Below are positions 1-5,964 of a stretch of DNA of 14,513 nt, in pieces. Position 1 is the stretch's first letter. Each line of letters opens with the position of its first letter. The position numbers and the translations under genes were made by a program. The stretch is from a bacterium (lineage in GTDB: Bacteria; Zixibacteria; MSB-5A5; GN15; FEB-12): assembly GCA_030629485.1 (NCBI GenBank), contig DAOVOW010000012.1, positions 1-14,513 of the forward strand. The letters are read 5' to 3'. The notes under the pieces were generated by a model. That model saw only the letters and a list, made by a program, of their open reading frames with translations. It searched no databases and was not told the origin of the DNA.

Positions 1-55
1 AGACACAGCTTGTCTTATGGCAATGGCTTTTTGGTATTCTCGCTCAGGTGTTTCA

Positions 56-1015
56 TTATTCGTTCTTCAACTTGCGCCAAAGCGTCGCCGGGCTGATTCC
101 CAGGGTCTTTGCCGTCCGGCCGCGATGCCCACCGGTCGCCTTCAACACGGCCTTGATGTAGTTCATTTCAACTTCTCTCAGACTCCGCGATGGCGCCGAG
201 TCCGCATGTTGCCTGGATCCGCCGGGGTCCAGCAGTTGCGGCGGCAAATGTTCCGCTTTGATTTCGCCGGTACCACTGAGGACAGCGGCCCGCTCGATGG
301 CATTCTCAAGTTCTCGCACGTTGCCGGGCCAGTGATAGGTCTTGAAGCGCTTCAGACATGAATCATCCAGACGCAGGTTGGGGATACCCAACCTGACCGA
401 GAGCTTCTGCACGAGATAGTCAGTCAGCGGCAGGATGTCTTGCGGTCGCTCACGGAGCGGTGGCACCACAATCTCAATCACGCGCAACCGATAGAGAAGA
501 TCCTCGCGGAATCTGCCTTCAGCGACAGCTTGCTCCAGATTACGGTTGGTGGCGGCGATGATGCGAGTGTCGACCTTGCGCGGGATATTCTCACCGATTC
601 GAAGTATCTCCCGTTCCTGCAAGACCCGGAGTAACTTCACCTGCGTGGACAAACTGATGTCTCCTATTTCATCCAGAAGAATGGTGCCTCGGGCAGCTTG
701 CTCGAACAGACCGTTACGGTCTCGCACGGCGCCGGTGAAGGACCCGGCCCTGTGACCGAACAACTCGCTTTCCAACAGAGTCTCCGGGAGGGCCCCGCAA
801 TTGACGGACAGCATGGAGTAGCCGGCGCGGCGTGAGGCGCTGTGGATGTAACGGGCAATCACTTCCTTACCGACGCCCGTCTCACCGGTTATCAGGATCG
901 ACGTATCAAACGGCGCGACTTTGCGGGCCATCTCCAGCGTGTGCTGGAACGGTTGGCTGGGTACTGCCGCCAGAAACTGCAACGATGCTTCTTTCGGTTT
1001 GCGATCAATCGGCAT
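56..1015 (-). CDS. PspF-like sigma-54-dependent activator (AAA+ plus Fis-type HTH, no sensory domain)
   Basis: This 319-residue bacterial enhancer-binding protein should use ATP hydrolysis to remodel sigma-54 RNA polymerase. The AAA+ domain starts almost at the N terminus. It has Walker A GETGVGKE (44-51), the sigma-54-contact loop GSFTGA (91-96, a variant of GAFTGA), Walker B ILLDEIG (112-118) and RFREDLLYRL (168-177). A Fis/HTH_8 helix-turn-helix ends the protein (about 286-318, TAKTLGISPATLWRKL). There is no receiver, PAS or GAF domain, as in PspF, so control must come from another protein or from expression level. The start is fixed: an in-frame TGA lies directly before the ATG, and a GAGG ribosome site sits 7 nt upstream. 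It is divergent from the hydrogenase operon, which carries a sigma-54 promoter, so that operon is the likely target (inference). Confidence 0.93.
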   Translation of the reverse strand: MPIDRKPKEASLQFLAAVPSQPFQHTLEMARKVAPFDTSILITGETGVGKEVIARYIHSASRRAGYSMLSVNCGALPETLLESELFGHRAGSFTGAVRDRNGLFEQAARGTILLDEIGDISLSTQVKLLRVLQEREILRIGENIPRKVDTRIIAATNRNLEQAVAEGRFREDLLYRLRVIEIVVPPLRERPQDILPLTDYLVQKLSVRLGIPNLRLDDSCLKRFKTYHWPGNVRELENAIERAAVLSGTGEIKAEHLPPQLLDPGGSRQHADSAPSRSLREVEMNYIKAVLKATGGHRGRTAKTLGISPATLWRKLKNE

Positions 1016-1263
1016 TCAGATACCTCGAATTATGGGCTTGTTGATAAGGCTCGTGCCCGGTTGTGTTGGGTCTTGATACCGTTTCAACGGGATTGTGACC
1101 CGACACATAACTACATATCAGACAAGGGCGGCAGGTCACATCCGCCGCGGCGGACAAGAACCGCCGCAACTGTACTTAGGTGACTCTCGCAACAAGCTCT
1201 TATCTCCTATCCATCATGTTGTCCGCTCTCGATGTGTATTGCAATATGCAATCATCATATTTC

Positions 1264-1291
1264 AATATAATATAGTCAATCCGTTTGTCAA
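1264..1291 (-). promoter_or_regulatory. possible sigma-70-type promoter for the activator gene
   Basis: On the minus strand, TTGACA (1291-1286) is followed after 16 nt by TATATT (1269-1264), a full -35 match and a 5/6 -10 match. It lies in an AT-rich stretch (about 1237-1291) and would give a leader of roughly 240 nt before the activator start. The region is AT-rich enough that chance matches are plausible. Confidence 0.35.
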
Positions 1292-1314
1292 GTAAAAGTC
1301 TCGTTCGCAATCTC

Positions 1315-1325
1315 TTGTGACACAA
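1315..1325. promoter_or_regulatory. perfect palindrome TTGTGACACAA, candidate operator
   Basis: An 11-bp palindrome (TTGTG-A-CACAA) lies 25 bp upstream of the -24/-12 promoter. The same TGTGAC core recurs at 1094-1099 and 1374-1379, and inverted at 1135-1140. This could be a site for the divergent enhancer-binding protein or for a CRP/FNR-type regulator. The closeness to the promoter (about -60) is short for a classical sigma-54 enhancer. Identity of the binding protein is unknown. Confidence 0.35.
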
Positions 1326-1350
1326 CCGGATATGTCATAAGGCTCAAATG

Positions 1351-1366
1351 TGGCAAGGGTCTTGCT
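1351..1366 (+). promoter_or_regulatory. sigma-54 (-24/-12) promoter of the hydrogenase operon
   Basis: TGGCAAGGGTCTTGCT matches the sigma-54 consensus TGGCACG-N4-TTGCW at every fixed position but one (A for C), with the invariant GG and GC at correct spacing. Transcription should begin near 1377. It faces the histidine kinase and all downstream genes, and lies next to a divergent sigma-54 activator. These two facts together make a chance match unlikely. Confidence 0.8.
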
Positions 1367-1416
1367 ATGGCTGTGTGACAGAAGCAAGATGAATGACGGC
1401 ATAAGGTGAGTCTCTG

Positions 1417-1452
1417 ATGACTATGAACTACTACAACTTGGTTTCGCAATGA
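1417..1452 (+). CDS. 11-codon leader ORF overlapping the kinase start
   Basis: The predicted peptide is MTMNYYNLVSQ. Its ATG has a strong ribosome site, AAGGTGAG (1403-1410), 6 nt upstream. Its TGA (1450-1452) overlaps the kinase ATG (1449-1451) as ATGA. The kinase start itself has no recognisable ribosome site, so translation of this short ORF probably delivers ribosomes to the kinase (translational coupling, inferred). No similarity to known leader peptides is recognised. It could be a chance ORF, but the ribosome site and the exact overlap argue against that. Confidence 0.45.
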   Translation: MTMNYYNLVSQ

Positions 1453-3125
1453 CTACCGGACTGAGCCACATAATGGGAACCGGGAAGACGTTGCGCTGGC
1501 GGATTGTAGCGGTGCTTCTGGTGGCGGCTTTGCTGCCGTTGTTTTTGGCAGGGTTCGGCTCGTGGGTCGTTTTCGGCGAATTGTTGGAACAGAAGTCATT
1601 GGAGGTTATGCGAAACCTCGTTCTCAGCCATGGGAAGACTATCGAGGCCAATCTCAAGGAGCGGGTTCATTTGCTCCAATTGGCTGCAGAGTCGAATTCG
1701 TTGACAGAGATCAGTGACCCACAGCGATTGCGCCAACTGCTGGCTGATCTGAACAGTTCCAGCAACAAGGGGTTTGTCGATCTGGGCGTTTTCGACTTCG
1801 AGGGAGACCATGTAGGATACGTGGGACCGTATGCGCTTCGCGGTCTGAGTTATCGTGAGGCGGACTGGTTCAAGGAAGTGATGGTCTCGGGCGCGTACGT
1901 CAGCGATGTCTTTCTGGGGTACCGGCAGGTACCGCACTGTATCGTGGCGGTGAAGAAGGTAGCCGCTGATGGTGAGCCGTGGATTCTCAGAGCCACGATC
2001 AACAGCGATCAGTTTGAAAAACTGGTGCAGACGAGTGAACTTGGGCAGGGCAGCGATGTCTATATTCTGAATCGCTATGGGGTTTACCAAACCACACCTC
2101 GTGGCGGATCGCTCCTTGACCGGACGCTCGGTCCCCTGACTGACGTCCATCTCGGAGTAAGAGAAGAACGGGTGAATATCGACGGATCAGAGGGGATCAA
2201 AGCAACTACCTGGATCAATGACAACCGCTGGTTGCTGGTGGCTCAACAGGACCTGGCATTTGTTCAGGCGACGGTCGACCAGGCGATAGCTAACTGGACG
2301 TTGGTGGTTGCTGTAGCCATCGCGCTTCTCATCGTAACCACGTTTTTCGCCACCTGGCACCTTACTGGACAAATCAATAAAGCCCATGCTGAGCGCGAAG
2401 AGATGTCGAGGGCGTTTATCCGATCGGCCAAGCTGGCCTCGGTTGGTGAACTGGCCACCGGCCTGGCGCACGAGATCAACAATCCACTGGCCATCATAAG
2501 TGCCGAACAGACCAACATTGCCGACCTGTTGTCAGAGTCAGAAGCCGATACACTGACTCGTGAACAGATTCAGGAGTCACTCGGGCGATGCGAGACACAG
2601 ATCGAGCGATGTGCAAATATCACCGGTAAGATGCTTCAGTTCGGTCGTAAGCGCGAGTCTCAAGTAGAGCCTACAGATATCACTCCGCGACTTCTTGAGA
2701 CCATTCGCCTCTTGAAGCGTCGCGCCAAAGTGCGAAACATAGAAATTGTGGCTGAAATAGAGGAAAACCTTCCCCGCGCTCTGGTCGATCCGGTGGAACT
2801 TGAACAGGTGATGGTGAACCTGATCAATAATTCCATCGATGCCATGCCGCACGGGGGAACGGTCACCGTCCGGGCAGTTCAGGAAGAGGGCCGACTGCAT
2901 CTCCAGATAGTAGACGACGGTACAGGCATTCCGCAAGAAGACCTTGAGCGTGTCTTTGAACCGTTTTATACGACCAAGCCGGTTGGCCAGGGAACGGGGC
3001 TGGGGCTGTCGGTCTGTTATGGCATCGTGCAGTCATGGGGTGGCGGCATGAGAGCCGAGAGCGAACAAGGAAACGGCACAGCCATGCATATCATGCTTCG
3101 GTTAAACCCACCCGGGCAAGAGTAG
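1449..3125 (+). CDS. membrane sensor histidine kinase, dCache-type periplasmic sensor
   Basis: The 558-residue protein has TM1 at about 17-42, an extracytoplasmic region of about 240 residues that looks like a double-Cache sensor (for example GVFDFEGDHVGYVGPY and READWFKEVMVSGAYVSDVFLGY), and TM2 at about 282-304. A HisKA dimerisation domain follows with H341 in GLAHEINNPLAI. The HATPase_c domain has its N box at NLINNSIDAM (457-466), DDGTGI (489-494), FEPFYTTK (503-510) and GTGLGLSV. The chemistry resembles NtrB/DctB-like kinases. It should autophosphorylate in response to a small extracellular ligand and pass phosphate to a receiver. The closest candidates are the receiver-only proteins just downstream. 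ATG 1449 is the earliest in-frame start after a TGA at 1407; Met9 is an alternative. It is the first large gene behind the sigma-54 promoter. Confidence 0.93.
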   Translation: MTTGLSHIMGTGKTLRWRIVAVLLVAALLPLFLAGFGSWVVFGELLEQKSLEVMRNLVLSHGKTIEANLKERVHLLQLAAESNSLTEISDPQRLRQLLADLNSSSNKGFVDLGVFDFEGDHVGYVGPYALRGLSYREADWFKEVMVSGAYVSDVFLGYRQVPHCIVAVKKVAADGEPWILRATINSDQFEKLVQTSELGQGSDVYILNRYGVYQTTPRGGSLLDRTLGPLTDVHLGVREERVNIDGSEGIKATTWINDNRWLLVAQQDLAFVQATVDQAIANWTLVVAVAIALLIVTTFFATWHLTGQINKAHAEREEMSRAFIRSAKLASVGELATGLAHEINNPLAIISAEQTNIADLLSESEADTLTREQIQESLGRCETQIERCANITGKMLQFGRKRESQVEPTDITPRLLETIRLLKRRAKVRNIEIVAEIEENLPRALVDPVELEQVMVNLINNSIDAMPHGGTVTVRAVQEEGRLHLQIVDDGTGIPQEDLERVFEPFYTTKPVGQGTGLGLSVCYGIVQSWGGGMRAESEQGNGTAMHIMLRLNPPGQE

Positions 3126-3135
3126 GAGGTTTCTG

Positions 3136-3990
3136 ATGGAAGAAAATGACAACAAAAGTAGAGTCCTGCTCGTTGATGATGAAGAGGATTTCCTGACCGC
3201 CTCATCACAGGCGTTGCAGCGAAGAGGTCTGGAGGTCGATGTTGCCCCCAATGGTGTGACAGCATTGGAGATGGTGGATGAAAAGCAGTACGATGTCGTC
3301 GTGCTGGATGTCAAGATGCCTGATATCGACGGCATCGAAGTGTTCAGGATCATTCGCCGGAAGTACCCTAACCTGCCGGTAATTCTCCTGACCGGTCACT
3401 CATCCATCGATGATGCCTTTCAGACGTCAAAAGACGGTATCGCCGACTACCTGTCAAAGCCGATCGACATGGACGACATGGCGGCACGTATTCGCGAAGT
3501 GGTGGTCCGATTCAAACAAAGGGAAAGCGAGGATCGTGAACCACCGCCGCCGGATTCCTCCGTCCCCGTGCGGGTGATACTCATTGATGATGAAGTCAGG
3601 TTCCTGGATTCGATGAAGCGTGTGCTTGAACGCCGCGATTTGGATGTGGATACAGCCGAAAGCGGCGAACAGGGATTGACGCTCCTGAAAGAGAGCCTGG
3701 TTGACGTGGTTGTTCTGGATATCAAGATGCCGGGCATCGACGGTCTTGAGGTGCTGAGGCGGATAAGGACGTACTACCCCAGTGTCCAGGTGATAATGCT
3801 CACAGGTCACCCGTCATACGTCACAGCCCTGGAAGCAATCAAGCAGGGCGCTCATGAATACCTGGAAAAACCCCCGGACATTGAGAAACTGGCGACGACG
3901 ATCCGTCGGCTGTTCGAGCATCGACAAAGCCAGATTGAACAGCAACAGGCGGAACTTATTCAGGATATCCGCAGGAGGTATCCGGACTGA
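3136..3990 (+). CDS. tandem receiver-domain protein (REC-REC) without output domain
   Basis: The 284-residue protein holds two complete CheY-like receivers. REC1 (about 9-125) has acidic pair D14/D15, phospho-acceptor D58 in VVVLDVKMP, T86 and K108. REC2 (about 146-262) has D151/D152, D195 in VVVLDIKMP, T223 and K245. A Glu/Pro-rich linker (about 129-143) joins them. The last 25 residues are a charged, Gln-rich helix (HRQSQIEQQQAEL), perhaps a short coiled coil. There is no DNA-binding or enzymatic output. Both receivers keep all catalytic residues, so both should be phosphorylatable. The gene starts 10 nt after the kinase stop behind AGGAGG (3124-3129), so the kinase is the likely phosphodonor. 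Possible roles are phosphorelay or phosphate sink, or phospho-dependent protein partner. Confidence 0.93.
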   Translation: MEENDNKSRVLLVDDEEDFLTASSQALQRRGLEVDVAPNGVTALEMVDEKQYDVVVLDVKMPDIDGIEVFRIIRRKYPNLPVILLTGHSSIDDAFQTSKDGIADYLSKPIDMDDMAARIREVVVRFKQRESEDREPPPPDSSVPVRVILIDDEVRFLDSMKRVLERRDLDVDTAESGEQGLTLLKESLVDVVVLDIKMPGIDGLEVLRRIRTYYPSVQVIMLTGHPSYVTALEAIKQGAHEYLEKPPDIEKLATTIRRLFEHRQSQIEQQQAELIQDIRRRYPD

Positions 3991-4023
3991 CATGATGAAA
4001 CCGGTCGGAGGAGAGTGACTCAT

Positions 4024-4680
4024 ATGACAGAAGTGATACTGAATGACAGATCTTATCAGGTAGACTCCGAAGCCTTCCTGCTGAACAGCGACAAGTGGGA
4101 CGAGAACTTCGTCGAGGCGATGGCGCCCAGATTGGGTATCTCTGACGGTCTCGTCACCAAGCACTGGGAGGTCATCCGCTTCATTCGCAAGACATACGAG
4201 GAATTCGGCAGGTGTCCACTAGTCTATCAGACCTGTAAATTAAATGGCCTTCGATTGAAAGAATTGGAGAATCTCTTCCCCACTGGTTACATGCGGGGAG
4301 CTTGCAAACTGGCGGGCATCACATACAAGGAGAGCTACCTGAAATATGCCTGGGTTGAGCATGGGCTCGATGAGGTCGCCGCCTCGTCACCGGAAAAGAC
4401 CTATGAGATCGACTCCAACGGCTTCCTGGTACGAGCGCACAATTGGAGCCGGCAGTTTGCCGTTTGTAAGGCCTGGGAAATGAAAGTGCCGGGCGGTCTG
4501 TCGGAGAGACATTGGCAGATAATCAACTTCCTGCGGAGCTACTACCAGGAGCATCGCGAAGTCCCGACCGTATTTGAAACCTGCGAACATAACGGTTTGG
4601 AACTGGACGAATTAGAGAAGCTGTTTCCTGATGGGTACCACCGGGGAGCGGTCAAGATCGCAGGATTGAAAGTCAGGTAG
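4024..4680 (+). CDS. tandem DsrC/TusE-like sulfur-relay protein with degenerate cysteines
   Basis: The 218-residue protein is an internal duplication of the DsrC/TusE/DsvC fold. Repeat 1 spans about 3-99 and repeat 2 about 126-216. Matching blocks are SEAFLLNSDKW / SNGFLVRAHNW, KHWEVIRFIRKTY / RHWQIINFLRSYY, PLVYQTCKLNGL / PTVFETCEHNGL and LFPTGYMRGACKLAG / LFPDGYHRGAVKIAG. True DsrC proteins carry sulfur on a penultimate C-terminal cysteine (GCV ending) and use a second cysteine in the GACK motif. Here both repeats lack the terminal cysteine; repeat 1 keeps the GACK cysteine (C94), and repeat 2 has Val210. It is therefore unlikely to be a normal trisulfide carrier and looks like the regulatory DsrC-like proteins. 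ATG 4024 is preferred over GTG 4015, which lies 1 nt from the GGAGGAG ribosome site. Confidence 0.88.
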   Translation: MTEVILNDRSYQVDSEAFLLNSDKWDENFVEAMAPRLGISDGLVTKHWEVIRFIRKTYEEFGRCPLVYQTCKLNGLRLKELENLFPTGYMRGACKLAGITYKESYLKYAWVEHGLDEVAASSPEKTYEIDSNGFLVRAHNWSRQFAVCKAWEMKVPGGLSERHWQIINFLRSYYQEHREVPTVFETCEHNGLELDELEKLFPDGYHRGAVKIAGLKVR

Positions 4681-4690
4681 ATAACCATGA

Positions 4691-4960
4691 CCACCACGAA
4701 TCAGGTGCAAAGTCGCCAACCCCGGGACAACCCTGGCGCCGTTCATCGGCCTGGCCACGGCCTGTGCCTCATCATTTGCCTATCTGCTGGTAATCGGGAC
4801 GCCCTCAAATGCCATAGTTTACTCAAGCGGCTATCTTTCAGCGAAGGACTTTCTGCGCGTGGGAATAATCTGCGTCGTTTTAGCTTTCGCGGTTCTGATG
4901 TTGCTCAGTATGTTCTACTGGCCATTGCTCGGTTTTGGTGACCTGCCGTCCATGGGATAG
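4691..4960 (+). pseudogene. C-terminal remnant of an SLC13/DASS-family anion transporter
   Basis: Frame 2 between a TGA at 4688 and the TAG at 4958 encodes about 89 residues that look like the end of a sodium-coupled dicarboxylate/sulfate (DASS, SLC13) permease. The block IGTPSNAIVYSSGYLSAKDF resembles the family signature near the last substrate-binding loop, and two hydrophobic stretches flank it (LAPFIGLATACASSFAYLL and VGIICVVLAFAVLMLL). A full transporter has about 450-600 residues, so most of the gene is missing. No start codon with a ribosome site opens this frame. An ATG at 4687, just after the DsrC-like gene, begins a different frame and may be the old N-terminal start, left by an internal deletion with a frame change. 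The permease assignment rests on motif memory, not a search. Confidence 0.68.
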
Positions 4961-4981
4961 GTGTTGGAGAAGGAGATACTA

Positions 4982-5869
4982 ATGGAGATGGAACATACCA
5001 CGCTCAAGCTGCTCTTAGTGGATGATGAAGATGACTTCCGACAGGCCACAGCGACAGCGCTGGGCAGACGAGGATTTACCGTAACTGATGTCGCCGACGG
5101 AACAGAAGCTATAACAGCAATCAACTTCGAGCGGCCGGACGTGGTCATTCTGGACCTCAAGATGCCGGGAATGGGTGGTATCGAAACACTGCAAGAGATC
5201 AGAGAGATCGACGCTACCCTCCCCGTAATCATTCTCACCGGCCACGGCGACTTTGATGCCGCCTTGGCCGGCATCAAGCTGGACATCGTCGACTTTCTGC
5301 AGAAGCCGATCGACGTGGAGCAGCTTGCCAAACGTATCCGTACGCTCCTGGATCGAGACATCGAAAAACCGCTGCGCGAGCGGACCATTACCGAACTGAT
5401 GGCGCCCCCATCACGCTATCCCCGACTCTATGTAGACCAACCTGTCTCTGATGCCATTGCTGCGCTGCGGGAGGCGTTCTACCAACCGGTGGTGGAGGGA
5501 GTGCAGGCCGGCCAGGTTCGCTCGGCCCTTGTTTACGACCGTAGCGAGAGGTTCGTGGGGTTGATCCGTTTCGTTGACATGCTTAAGCTGGTGCTGCCTT
5601 CATTCCTCGAAGACTCTCCATACACAACCTTCTTCACCGGCATGTTTATGGCCCAATGCAAGGTGATCGGGAAGCGCAATATACGTGATCTAATGGATAA
5701 GCCTGTCAGCGTGGATGTGTACGATCCCATCATGAAGGCGATACATCTCATGGTCCACCACCACGTGATCAACCTGCCGGTGATGGATGAAGGAGAATTG
5801 GTAGGGATCTTACGGGAACGAGATATTATTCTCGAGATAGCTGAAGGTATGGAGTTCTGGTGGTTATGA
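4982..5869 (+). CDS. response regulator with receiver and CBS-pair output (REC-CBS)
   Basis: The 295-residue protein begins with a receiver (about 7-122) that has D14/D15, phospho-acceptor D58 in VVILDLKMP, T86 and K108. A CBS pair follows: CBS1 at about 132-205 (ITELMAPPSRYPRLYVDQPVSDAIAAL) and CBS2 at about 231-290 (IRDLMDKPVSVDVYDPIMKAI, then HHVINLPVMDEGELVGILRERDI). CBS pairs usually bind adenine nucleotides (AMP, ATP, SAM or NAD) and alter the activity of a partner. There is no DNA-binding domain. ATG 4982 is chosen because AAGGAG (4970-4975) lies 6 nt upstream; an in-frame GTG at 4961 has no such site. It may couple the kinase signal with energy charge and act on a protein target, possibly the hydrogenase encoded next (inference). 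Confidence 0.92.
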   Translation: MEMEHTTLKLLLVDDEDDFRQATATALGRRGFTVTDVADGTEAITAINFERPDVVILDLKMPGMGGIETLQEIREIDATLPVIILTGHGDFDAALAGIKLDIVDFLQKPIDVEQLAKRIRTLLDRDIEKPLRERTITELMAPPSRYPRLYVDQPVSDAIAALREAFYQPVVEGVQAGQVRSALVYDRSERFVGLIRFVDMLKLVLPSFLEDSPYTTFFTGMFMAQCKVIGKRNIRDLMDKPVSVDVYDPIMKAIHLMVHHHVINLPVMDEGELVGILRERDIILEIAEGMEFWWL

Positions 5870-5964
5870 TTTCATCATACGCTCGCAGTTTCAAGTAGCT
5901 TTTTGAGGATGAGTACCACTATGCTGTATGTGTCATGTCGCCACAACAGGAGGAGTGATCCACC

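Noticed and set aside
1..15. Inverted repeat AGACA-N5-TGTCT downstream of the activator gene
   Set aside because: Stem is only 5 bp of mixed composition and has no T-tract on the minus strand; it does not support a terminator call.
17..361. Plus-strand open frame of 114 codons at the left edge
   Set aside because: Antisense to the C-terminal half of the sigma-54 activator, which has clear HTH and AAA+ motifs.
1142..1153. GC-rich palindrome CCGCCGCGGCGG in the divergent region
   Set aside because: It is a simple CCG-type repeat, with CCGCCGC again at 1161-1167; no T-tract or known operator match, so no function is assigned.
1596..2150. Minus-strand open frame of 184 codons
   Set aside because: Antisense within the sensor region of the kinase, no domain or ribosome site.
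4687..4941. Plus-strand 84-codon open frame after the DsrC-like gene
   Set aside because: Apart from perhaps its first few codons it is out of frame with the permease remnant, and its translation is not protein-like; the neighbouring frame carries the transporter signature.
5799..5814. Second sigma-54-like site TGGTAGGGATCTTACG
   Set aside because: It lacks the invariant GC of the -12 element and lies inside the REC-CBS coding region.
5870..5964. Possible internal promoter before the beta subunit gene
   Set aside because: TTGAGG and TATGTG-like elements are weak matches, and no -24/-12 site is present; the 95-nt gap holds only the AGGAGGAG ribosome site that I can support.
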